Below are positions 1-6,419 of a stretch of 15,902 nucleotides of DNA, one piece after another. This stretch comes from Velamenicoccus sp964471325 (GTDB lineage: Bacteria > Omnitrophota > Gorgyraeia > Velamenicoccales > Velamenicoccaceae). The DNA lies in contig CAYYFL010000024.1 in the NCBI GenBank assembly GCA_964471325.1, positions 1-15,902 on the forward strand, read 5' to 3'. The notes below the pieces were generated by a model. The model was given only the letters and a program-made list of their open reading frames with translations, was not told where the DNA came from and did no database searches. Each line of letters begins with the position of its first letter. Positions within the stretch are counted from its first letter, which is position 1. The position numbers and the translations under genes are program-made.

Positions 1-5
1 GTCCC

Positions 6-425
6 TCATTTCTGAAAAACTCGCGCGTGACTGCCGGCGCGGTTATTTCCTCCATTATTCCAGAGATTTACACCGCCCTCCCTCCGTGGCTTGAAGCGGT
101 CATGGACATGTTCCCGGTCGTGGCATTCCATGCACAACGACTCATGATTCTCAGCCGCGTTGTTCTTCGGGTTCCTGTCCCTGTGATGAACCAGCATGGC
201 CGGCACCTCTCTGCCCATGGCGAGGCATCTCTCGCACAAGGGATCGCGGTTTAACTTCATGATCCTGATCTTGCTCCAACGATGGTCATACCCGCGCTGT
301 GCCGCCGTCTCTCTGGCCCTCTCACTCTCAGTTGCGGCTTCAAGTGCGTGTTCACCGCAAAACCGCTCGCGCGTCAGCCGGGGGCATCCTGGGCGATTGC
401 ATGGATGAAGCGATTTAACCGGCAT
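6..425 (-). CDS. Phage HNH endonuclease
   Basis: A 139-aa HNH family nuclease, likely nicking or cutting double-stranded DNA. Visible motifs: an N-terminal Cys/His cluster (C9, C14, C23, H26), then the HNH core with C64/C67, the His pair H80-H81, N89 and C98/C101-H102. This arrangement (CxxC, HH, N, CxxCH) is typical of small phage HNH proteins encoded beside terminase small-subunit genes and needed for genome packaging in several phages. I chose the start at 425 because a GAGGTG Shine-Dalgarno lies 5 bases upstream; an in-frame ATG at 437 lacks a good site. The gene is complete, with a TGA at 6-8. The neighbour on the left is outside the window, so a terminase there is an expectation only. 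Sure of the family, less sure of the role. Confidence 0.85.
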   Translation of the reverse strand: MPVKSLHPCNRPGCPRLTRERFCGEHALEAATESERARETAAQRGYDHRWSKIRIMKLNRDPLCERCLAMGREVPAMLVHHRDRNPKNNAAENHESLCMECHDREHVHDRFKPRREGGVNLWNNGGNNRAGSHARVFQK

Positions 426-450
426 CTTCCACCTCACATTGGTTTTTGTA

Positions 451-585
451 TTACTTACCGGAAGCGTCGTCGATCTGTCGGGTGGTCACTTCAGCCAGAT
501 TGGAAATCTCTTGCCCGTCGATGCCCTGCCGGTGCAGTGCTTCTGGACCTGTTCGAGGCGTTGGGATAGCGTTTTTTCTACTCAA
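451..585 (-). CDS. Possible 44-aa phage protein with TTG start
   Basis: A short open frame reading toward the HNH gene on the same strand, 25 bases before it. The TTG start (583-585) has a GGAGG Shine-Dalgarno 8 bases upstream, and the frame ends with TAA at 451-453. The product is hydrophilic. Its second half (around QEISNLAEVTTRQ) could form a helix-turn-helix-like stretch, but I do not recognise a family. A GTG about 15 bases further upstream is an alternative start. The last 13 bases of the gene, including the stop, are repeated at 606-618. It may be a real small phage gene or a remnant; no function is proposed. Confidence 0.35.
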   Translation of the reverse strand: MSRKNAIPTPRTGPEALHRQGIDGQEISNLAEVTTRQIDDASGK

Positions 586-618
586 GGCTCGATCCTCCAC
601 TCCTCTTACTTACCGGAA
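451..618. repeat. 13-bp direct repeat TTACTTACCGGAA flanking the small ORF
   Basis: TTACTTACCGGAA occurs at 451-463 and again at 606-618, 155 bp apart. On the minus strand both copies read as a gene end (SGK-stop) in an open frame. The right copy follows about 30 open codons with no start, so it could be the 3' remnant of a lost gene. It could also be chance or a small duplication. Confidence 0.4.
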
Positions 619-690
619 CGAATCGGGAAACGTCGGGAGTGGAAAGAAATTAATTCATCTGCGGGGTGAGAAGAGGGGAAATAGGATGGG

Positions 691-719
691 TTATCCTTGA
701 ATCAAAGATGTTATATAAT
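691..719 (+). promoter_or_regulatory. Putative sigma-70 promoter of the cargo operon
   Basis: A perfect -10 box TATAAT lies at 714-719. At the optimal 17-base spacing is a weak -35 box, TTATCC (691-696). The expected transcription start is about 18 bases before the AGGAG Shine-Dalgarno (732-736) of the 59-aa gene. The surrounding AT-rich stretch contrasts with the GC-richer sequence to the left. I saw no obvious LexA-type operator over it. Confidence 0.5.
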
Positions 720-744
720 GGCAAAAAAACTAGGAGTGTGAAGA

Positions 745-924
745 ATGAAAAATGTAGAAATGAAGGTGGAGGACAATATCCTGACCATTAAGGTCGACCT
801 TACAAAAGAATTTGGTCCTTCGTCGTCAGGAAAGACCATTATCATTTCATCTACCGAAGGGAATATTTCCATCCCTGAAAAAGATGACATAAAAATAGGA
901 TTGAATGTTTATAAAAAGAAGTAG
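745..924 (+). CDS. Conserved-looking 59-aa protein upstream of the DinB gene
   Basis: A complete small gene with AGGAG (732-736) eight bases before ATG and a TAG stop. The product is lysine- and beta-rich: an alternating hydrophobic pattern in the first 20 residues, a GPSSSGK segment at 24-30, then a TIIIS strand. The GPSSSGK stretch resembles a P-loop only superficially; it has no surrounding nucleotide-binding fold and the protein is too short. The polymerase gene follows 40 bases later, so both probably share the promoter at 691-719. I recall similar short hypothetical proteins in deltaproteobacterial genomes but know of no function. It is confident as a gene because of its start signals and clean frame. 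Confidence 0.7.
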   Translation: MKNVEMKVEDNILTIKVDLTKEFGPSSSGKTIIISSTEGNISIPEKDDIKIGLNVYKKK

Positions 925-964
925 TTCCTTGAAACCGGATAAACAGTGCTTGTTTTTAGTGCCT

Positions 965-2152
965 ATGCAAAAGGTCATATTTCTGGTTGACATGAACGCC
1001 TTTTTCATAAGTTGCGAGATGACAAGAAATGATTCCCTTGTTGGAGTGCCAGCTGCTGTCGCCGGTGACCCAAAGAAGCGTTCAGGGATTATTCTCGCAG
1101 CAAACTATGTGGCAAGGTCATTTGGAGTCAAAACTGCCATGGTCCTGCATGAAGCTTTAAAGCTATGTCCCCGACTGATCCTGGTTCCGCCGGATCATCA
1201 TTTCTATCAGCAGAAATCAGAAGAGGTCATGGAACTGCTTTCGAGCTATACGCCTGTCATGGAACAAAACAGCATTGATGAGGCCTGGCTGGATATGACC
1301 GGCTGCCAAGGTCTATTTGGTGATCCTCTGACGGCTGCGAAAAGCATCATGGATGAAATCAAGGGAAAACTCGGACTATGGTGCTCGATCGGAATTGCCG
1401 AAAACAAGTTCCTTGCAAAAATGGCCGCTGAAATGAAGAAGCCCCTCGGTATCACCGAGCTGTGGCAACATGACATTCCCCAAAAACTCTGGCCGCTTCC
1501 GGTCAATGAAATGTATGGGATCGGCGCTAAAACGGCTGAAAAGCTCAACCGCATAGGCGTGAAGTCGATAGGGGATCTTGCAAAATCCGACAAAGACCAC
1601 CTTATCCGTGCTTTCGGCAAGAGTGGACAGGAAATTTATCTGCGCGCCAACGGGATAGACGATTCACCTGTCGTTGCCCATACAGTTGAAGACATGAAGT
1701 CCATAGGGCGCTCAACAACTTTGCCGGAAGATGTATCTGACATCGAAAAAGCAAAGCTGGTTCTTATGGAGCTTGCCGATGATATTGGCATGACCGCAAG
1801 AAGGTACGACAAAAAAGGCCGTACAGTTCATATCACCCTGAAATATTCGGATTTTAAAGTCATTACCAAACAGGCAACCGTCCCGGCAACTCACACCACC
1901 AAGGAAATTTACCAGGCTGGTTGCAGTCTGCTTGAACAGATATGGAACAGGTTCCATCCGGTAAGGCTAATCGGAATCAGCATCTCCGGATTTCATGAAG
2001 TCTGCTCTTATGGCCAGTTGTCACTTTTTGATCAGATGGAAGACAACGTGAGAAATGACAAGAATGAACGAATTGACGAGGTCATGGACAAGATAAGAAA
2101 CAAGCACGGCGCTGAAAAAATTACTTTTGCCACATTGATTAAGAAAGAATAG
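965..2152 (+). CDS. dinB: Y-family translesion DNA polymerase (DinB/Pol IV type)
   Basis: A 395-aa Y-family polymerase that copies past damaged bases. Palm residues are D9 (LVDMNAFF), with F13 at the steric-gate position, and the D105-E106 pair in NSIDEAWLD. The conserved GDPxxR...AANYxAR segment lies at 34-51, helix-hairpin-helix residues near 183-200, and the little-finger domain at about 240-345. Near the C-terminus QLSLF (351-355) is a textbook beta-clamp binding motif, so it should work with the replicative clamp. I chose ATG 965 because the catalytic block then begins at the usual distance from the N-terminus. An in-frame ATG at 905, with AGGA just 4 bases away and overlapping the 59-aa gene, would add 20 residues unlike the family. 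Sequence type is close to Geobacter-like DinB. Carriage by a mobile element could raise host mutagenesis or damage tolerance. Confidence 0.93.
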   Translation: MQKVIFLVDMNAFFISCEMTRNDSLVGVPAAVAGDPKKRSGIILAANYVARSFGVKTAMVLHEALKLCPRLILVPPDHHFYQQKSEEVMELLSSYTPVMEQNSIDEAWLDMTGCQGLFGDPLTAAKSIMDEIKGKLGLWCSIGIAENKFLAKMAAEMKKPLGITELWQHDIPQKLWPLPVNEMYGIGAKTAEKLNRIGVKSIGDLAKSDKDHLIRAFGKSGQEIYLRANGIDDSPVVAHTVEDMKSIGRSTTLPEDVSDIEKAKLVLMELADDIGMTARRYDKKGRTVHITLKYSDFKVITKQATVPATHTTKEIYQAGCSLLEQIWNRFHPVRLIGISISGFHEVCSYGQLSLFDQMEDNVRNDKNERIDEVMDKIRNKHGAEKITFATLIKKE

Positions 2153-2210
2153 GATAGGAAGCCTCGGCTGATTCTGATCGTTAGACAATTTAGCTTAGTC
2201 TGGATTCGAT

Positions 2211-3011
2211 ATGACTGTCATACTCGCAATAGACGCCGCATGGACAAACACAGAGCCTAGCGGAGTTGCACTTGTCGCTCGGAACAGCAATGGTTGGAAA
2301 TGTCTTTGCATAGCCCCAAGCTATGATACTTTTCTGGCGTGCGCAGAAAATGTTCCCGTTGACTGGGAAACTAGTCGATTTGGAGGTTCTACACCACACA
2401 TTCCGAGTTTGCTGTCCGCCGCGCAGAAGATTGCTGGTACCAAGGTTGATCTCATTACACTTGACATGCCGATTGCGACTGTTCCGTTCACGAGTCGTCG
2501 GGTGGCTGATGATGTGATCTCAAGAATCTTTGGAGGGCGCGGATGTTCCACTCATTCGCCCAACTCCAAACGACCAGGCCGTTTGGGCATCGACATCACA
2601 AATCAGTTTCGCAATGCAGGCTATCCCCTCGCCACAGCAATCCATAGCTCCGGTACACTTATGCGAACGATCGAGGTGTATCCGCATCCTGCATTGCTTC
2701 GGCTACTCAATCGTGACTATCGAGTCCCATATAAGGTTGCCAAGTCCCGAAACTACTGGCCTGAGTTAGTTATTCAAGATCGAATCGCACGCCTTCTTGA
2801 TGAATTCAAGGAAATCGAACGTGCTTTGACTAATATTTTTGGACATACAGGGCTCAAAATACCTGATGCCAGCGATATAAGGACCCTGGCAATGTTGAAG
2901 CGGTATGAAGATAGTATAGACAGTCTTGTGTGTGCATGGGTTGGCGTACAGTATGCAAATTGTGCAGCAAAGCCTTATGGTGACCGCACAGCAGCAATAT
3001 GGATTCCTTAA
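2211..3011 (+). CDS. DUF429 family protein (predicted RNase H-like fold)
   Basis: A 266-aa protein matching the pattern of DUF429, a family predicted to have an RNase H-like nuclease fold; its substrate is unknown. Visible features are the N-terminal acidic strand with D8 (VILAIDAAW), a second one with D85 (ITLDMPIA), the RRVADD stretch around 96-101, the GRGCSTHSPNSKRPG loop (109-123), the E155-V-Y-P-H-P segment, and a C-terminal helix with SIDSLVCAW. The ATG at 2211 has no good Shine-Dalgarno. It starts 58 bases after the polymerase gene and may be read from the same transcript. Members of this family are scattered among bacteria and archaea, often in variable regions. The family call is fairly sure; the enzymatic role is not established. 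Confidence 0.75.
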   Translation: MTVILAIDAAWTNTEPSGVALVARNSNGWKCLCIAPSYDTFLACAENVPVDWETSRFGGSTPHIPSLLSAAQKIAGTKVDLITLDMPIATVPFTSRRVADDVISRIFGGRGCSTHSPNSKRPGRLGIDITNQFRNAGYPLATAIHSSGTLMRTIEVYPHPALLRLLNRDYRVPYKVAKSRNYWPELVIQDRIARLLDEFKEIERALTNIFGHTGLKIPDASDIRTLAMLKRYEDSIDSLVCAWVGVQYANCAAKPYGDRTAAIWIP

Positions 3012-3029
3012 GGCGAATCATGACTTGTG

Positions 3030-3058
3030 TTGACGGTGCCTGTCAAGTCAAGTATAGG
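3030..3058 (+). promoter_or_regulatory. Possible promoter with overlapping inverted repeat before the transporter gene
   Basis: TTGACG (3030-3035), a 17-base spacer and TATAGG (3053-3058) form a plausible sigma-70 promoter. An inverted repeat TTGAC / GTCAA (3030-3034 and 3042-3046, 7 bases apart) overlaps the -35 box like an operator. The predicted transcript would begin near 3065, only about 8 bases before the ATG, and would exclude the AGGA at 3061-3064. So either the message is nearly leaderless or the boxes are coincidental. Confidence 0.3.
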
Positions 3059-3072
3059 TCAGGACAAATAAA

Positions 3073-4116
3073 ATGAGGAAAAAAGGGCAGCACCTGGCAA
3101 TTCTCTCTGCAGTTCTGTTTGGTATGTCTCCAGTCGCCTGTAAGGCTATCGTAGGCCAGATGCCGTCGTCGCTCCTCGCCGGGCTTCTCTATATGGGCTC
3201 AGGCTTAGGACTCACAGTAGTGGTCCTCGGTCAAACAATTCCGGTTTCCGATATTCTAAGCAGACTTTCTTGGAAGCAGTGGGCAAACCTTATCGGCGCA
3301 GTCATAGCTGGAGGAGTGGCAGCCCCACTCTTCCTGGCATATGGCATCCTCTTCGGGACAGCATCCGAGGTGTCCCTCCTTCTAAATTTCGAGGCCGTCG
3401 CCACTACTCTGATTGCTTGGATGGTCTTTCATGAGCACATAGGACGCAGTGTCTGGATTGGAAAGTTATTGATCATCGGGGCATCGATTTTCATTGTTTT
3501 CACTGGCAGTAATGATGTCCGTTGGTCAATTCCCGGTCTCTCCGTACTCATCGCCTGCATCCTTTGGGGAATTGACAACAACCTAACCCGGGAACTGGAG
3601 TCCATTCCGGCCTCTCTTCTGGCATGTATGAAAGGTTGGAGCGCCGGGCTTTTTAACATTCTTCTCTCCCTGTTCCTGTTCAGAAGCTATGTCACGGTAT
3701 TTCAGGTCTCAGCAGCACTAATCATTGGGGCGCTCAGCTATGGGGTGAGCCTGGTCTTCTTCATTTATGCACTTAGGGCAATCGGGTCGGCGAGAACCAG
3801 CACATGGTTTGCTTCAGGACCATTTATCGGCACCGTCCTTTCCGTCTTAATCCTTGGGGAGCGACCACCCGTAGAATATTGGGGAGCGGCACTGGTTATG
3901 CTTTCCGGGATGTTCTTCCTCTATTGGGAGGTGCATGAGCACGTTCACCATCATGATCCGATTGCGCATGCTCATCCTCATGAACATGATGAACATCATC
4001 ACCATGAGCACTACAAAGGAGAACACGGTGGTAGACACGACCATTACCATGTGCATGAGCCAATAACCCATACTCACGTGCATTGGCCTGATATTCATCA
4101 TCGGCACGTGCATTAA
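3073..4116 (+). CDS. EamA/DMT family transporter with long histidine-rich C-terminal tail
   Basis: A 347-aa inner-membrane protein of the drug/metabolite transporter superfamily. Residues 1-286 hold about ten hydrophobic segments in two EamA-like halves, beginning with the typical LAILSAVLFGMSPV helix; the second half ends with GAALVMLSGMFFLYW. The last 61 residues (287-347) form a hydrophilic tail with 26 histidines, many in HxH or HH pairs, probably in the cytoplasm if the ten-helix topology holds. Such tails bind transition metals (Ni, Zn, Co) in other proteins, so a metal-linked transport or storage role is a reasonable inference; the EamA family itself usually moves small organic molecules. 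AGGA lies 8 bases before ATG. It ends 6 bases before the stop of a convergent small ORF. No T-tract terminator follows. Confidence 0.85.
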   Translation: MRKKGQHLAILSAVLFGMSPVACKAIVGQMPSSLLAGLLYMGSGLGLTVVVLGQTIPVSDILSRLSWKQWANLIGAVIAGGVAAPLFLAYGILFGTASEVSLLLNFEAVATTLIAWMVFHEHIGRSVWIGKLLIIGASIFIVFTGSNDVRWSIPGLSVLIACILWGIDNNLTRELESIPASLLACMKGWSAGLFNILLSLFLFRSYVTVFQVSAALIIGALSYGVSLVFFIYALRAIGSARTSTWFASGPFIGTVLSVLILGERPPVEYWGAALVMLSGMFFLYWEVHEHVHHHDPIAHAHPHEHDEHHHHEHYKGEHGGRHDHYHVHEPITHTHVHWPDIHHRHVH

Positions 4117-4122
4117 TAGCAC

Positions 4123-4281
4123 TCAGGAAAAAGTTTCAGAAGCAAGAGCAGATAATCGATTTATTTGTGATCCGCCATATCCAAGATCGACACGAAGTGT
4201 TTTGCCATCATTCGTCTCCGGCGTCACGCCCATCATGGGTGGTACCTGGGGCCTACCAGCCCATAACTTCATTTTCGTCAT
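4123..4281 (-). CDS. Possible 52-aa phage protein downstream of the primase-helicase
   Basis: A short minus-strand frame (ATG at 4279-4281, TGA at 4123-4125) with AAGGA nine bases before the start. The product contains a Pro/Met-rich stretch (RPQVPPMMGVTPET) and a Gly-rich LGYGGSQ segment; I do not recognise it. It lies between the hexamer array and the convergent transporter gene, on the same strand as the replication operon, so it could be that operon's last gene. It stops just where the cargo block begins and might be a truncated end of something longer. Low certainty. Confidence 0.35.
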   Translation of the reverse strand: MTKMKLWAGRPQVPPMMGVTPETNDGKTLRVDLGYGGSQINRLSALASETFS

Positions 4282-4300
4282 CCTCAAATTTCCTTCATCC

Positions 4301-4413
4301 CGTTACAGCGTTTCAATCGTTACACCCCTATATATAGGGGGTGTAACGATATGAAACGGTAACGTTTCATATTTTGCTATTCCATTTGTAACGGTTTGAA
4401 ACGATATGTAACG
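4301..4413. repeat. Array of G(T/A)AACG hexamers with large inverted repeat; candidate origin or operator cluster
   Basis: Ten copies of G(T/A)AACG lie in 113 bp. Plus-strand copies start at 4343, 4353, 4359, 4388, 4398 and 4408; minus-strand copies occupy 4301-4306, 4309-4314, 4318-4323 and 4363-4368. Copies 4388/4398/4408 and 4343/4353 are spaced exactly 10 bp, one helical turn. The left trio and the middle trio are inverted around the perfect palindrome CCCCTATATATAGGGG (4325-4340). A second palindrome has arms ATGAAACG and CGTTTCAT (4351-4370) around GTAA. The array starts 3 bases after the primase-helicase stop codon. Iteron-like spacing, AT-rich segments and the replication-gene neighbour suggest an origin; an operator array or transcript-end structure is also possible. 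No T-tract supports a simple terminator. Confidence 0.7.
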
Positions 4414-4415
4414 CT

Positions 4416-6419
4416 CTATTTTCTGATCCAATAATATCCATCCAGCGTATCGATCATACTTTGATCGATTAATGATTTCTTCGCTCGCCAAAATGGGAGC
4501 CTATCCATCCCTTTTCGATAAGCCCATTCCCGCCAATTATCATCATGGAGGACCTTGTCGGTTGGTAAAATCAATCCTCCCATTTGGGCCTTTATCGCTT
4601 CCGTTGGATCTTCTCCATGGACCTTTATCGCCTCACGGTAAGCGTCCATGGCAATTTTTGCATTTCCACGCAAGACAATACGTTTTTCCTTTTTCTTCTC
4701 CTTCACTTTTGCCTCTGGATCATACACCGGGACCAGTGAAGTAACCGGATCACCATCGGCATTCACGTGCCCGGTATCGATAACCTCAAGGTTAAATACC
4801 ATAGGCTTGAACGGTTCATCGTCCTTCTGACGCTCACATATAAGAAGATACTGTTTCTCCTCGGTTGTACGAACCACCTTGAACATCGTGTCGGTGGCTC
4901 CTGTCAAAGCGATAGCCCCACGAGCGCCACGGGTCTCATCCTTGCCGGTATGATGAATAAGGCAAATCATTGCCTTGGTGGCTTCGTGCATTTCCCCGCA
5001 GGCATTCACTAACTTGCCCATGTCCAACGTGGAGTTCTCGTCCCCGAGCATAGATCTGGCAACTGTATCCAATATGATCACACCCGGCATTGCCGGCAGA
5101 CTGCGAATCATAGCCAGCAGTTCACCGAGCTGGCCGGGATTGTCGATCAAGCAGGGTATCGGCAAAAGAGAGAAGTTGTCGATCCTCTCCATACCGTGAT
5201 ACTGCCGCCATGCCTCGATGCGTTTGAGGACTCCAGCTTGACCCTCGGCGGCGAGATAGAACACTGACTTCTTTTTGGTGTCATATCCGTGCCAAGGGAT
5301 ACCGTGAGCAATGGATAACGCCATATCCAATGCGGCAAACGATTTTCCGGAGGATGGTGCTCCATAGATCATCATCAATCCTGTTGACTCTGGAATGATC
5401 TTTTTGATGGTCCAGGACATCGACAGTGTTTCGAGAAATGCCTCGTTGAGTGCTGCCGGCGAAGGCAAGACACGCCGGATAAATTTGTTTTCCGGAGGGA
5501 TCAGTTGCCGTTTGACTTCAGACAACCCTTTCTCAACGGCGATATCGTTGAAGTCCTTTCCAACCTCTTTAGGCACGATATACGGCAAGCCGGTGGCCTG
5601 GGCACCCTTGAGGCCGGTCTCGCTTACATCGTTGTCGGCTGCGACAACCAGGCGTTTGGAGGTCCTGTATGACTTCGCGGCATGCTGGAGGTTCCCTGCC
5701 GAGAAAGCGATTACTACCTCCGCGCCGGTGGCTTCATGTATGGAGGCGCCGGTGGCGTATCCTTCGACCAGGTACGCTGTCTGGCCTTCGCCGGGAATGA
5801 CATGGAAGTGTCCCTTCAGTTCCCCTCCAGTGAGAAACCGTTTCCCGCCATGCGGATCAATGTATTCGAGGGAATGCAGCGTTCCTTCCGAATCCAGGAT
5901 GGGAATCATCAACCTTCCTTTTTCATCCTGACGGATCCCATACGCCTTGACCTGCTTCTTTTGAAGGTAAGCGTGGCCCGGCGTGGGTTCCTTTGCCGCC
6001 TCCCATCGTTTAGTGGCTTCATCGCGCGCTTCCGCTCGGCGGACCTGCTCCGCTTGTTCGCGCAGGCGCCTTGCCTCGGCCATCCGGTTTTCGTACCGTT
6101 GTCTCTCCCGTTGCGTCATTTCGGAGACGTCCCTGGCGCTCCAGGTCAACGTCGAAAGACCGCCGTCCTTCCATGACCCGGCGGCCCCGCCGGGAATGTC
6201 GTCGGGGAAGAAGACATACCAGTTTGATTTCCTGCCCCGCTTTTCTCCTGGCGCGTCGTATCGTTCGATCTGTCCGGTGGGATTGATGACCGGGCAACCG
6301 AGCCCCGCGGCTGCAATAGCATTCTGGAACGCCTGCTCTGGGTGAGCCGGTGGATGATCCGGCGGGTCTTCATCTTGTCTTTTGGCGTTATTGAAATCGA
6401 AATCATATATTTCAGTCAT
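4416..6419 (-). CDS. Toprim primase fused to RepA-type replicative helicase
   Basis: A 667-aa phage/plasmid-type primase-helicase. Residues 30-100 form an N-terminal primase-like region, followed by a charged helical linker (100-145). A Toprim domain spans about 165-300, with E219 (LVEGYATG), the D262/D264 pair (AADND) and GKDFNDI. The RecA-fold ATPase of the RepA/AAA_25 type spans about 335-550, with Walker A GAPSSGKS (353-360), Walker B VIILD (447-451) and LIHHTGKD (487-493). A basic C-terminal region (575-667) looks like a winged helix. It should prime and unwind DNA at the element's origin. I chose ATG 6419 because upstream codons lie out of frame inside the nuclease gene; the two genes overlap by 8 bases, implying translational coupling. 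It is the last clear gene of the replication operon, followed at once by the hexamer array. Confidence 0.88.
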   Translation of the reverse strand: MTEIYDFDFNNAKRQDEDPPDHPPAHPEQAFQNAIAAAGLGCPVINPTGQIERYDAPGEKRGRKSNWYVFFPDDIPGGAAGSWKDGGLSTLTWSARDVSEMTQRERQRYENRMAEARRLREQAEQVRRAEARDEATKRWEAAKEPTPGHAYLQKKQVKAYGIRQDEKGRLMIPILDSEGTLHSLEYIDPHGGKRFLTGGELKGHFHVIPGEGQTAYLVEGYATGASIHEATGAEVVIAFSAGNLQHAAKSYRTSKRLVVAADNDVSETGLKGAQATGLPYIVPKEVGKDFNDIAVEKGLSEVKRQLIPPENKFIRRVLPSPAALNEAFLETLSMSWTIKKIIPESTGLMMIYGAPSSGKSFAALDMALSIAHGIPWHGYDTKKKSVFYLAAEGQAGVLKRIEAWRQYHGMERIDNFSLLPIPCLIDNPGQLGELLAMIRSLPAMPGVIILDTVARSMLGDENSTLDMGKLVNACGEMHEATKAMICLIHHTGKDETRGARGAIALTGATDTMFKVVRTTEEKQYLLICERQKDDEPFKPMVFNLEVIDTGHVNADGDPVTSLVPVYDPEAKVKEKKKEKRIVLRGNAKIAMDAYREAIKVHGEDPTEAIKAQMGGLILPTDKVLHDDNWREWAYRKGMDRLPFWRAKKSLIDQSMIDTLDGYYWIRK

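Noticed and set aside
3847..4122. Met-rich minus-strand frame opposite the transporter tail
   Set aside because: It is the antisense of the histidine codons (CAT/CAC read as ATG/GTG), so its composition is an artefact.
4325..4340. CCCCTATATATAGGGG palindrome as a bidirectional terminator for the converging operons
   Set aside because: No T-tract follows on either strand; its place within the symmetric hexamer array explains it better.
4303..4491. 62-codon minus-strand frame across the hexamer array
   Set aside because: It overlaps the end of the primase-helicase in another frame, and its last third is simply the repeats translated.
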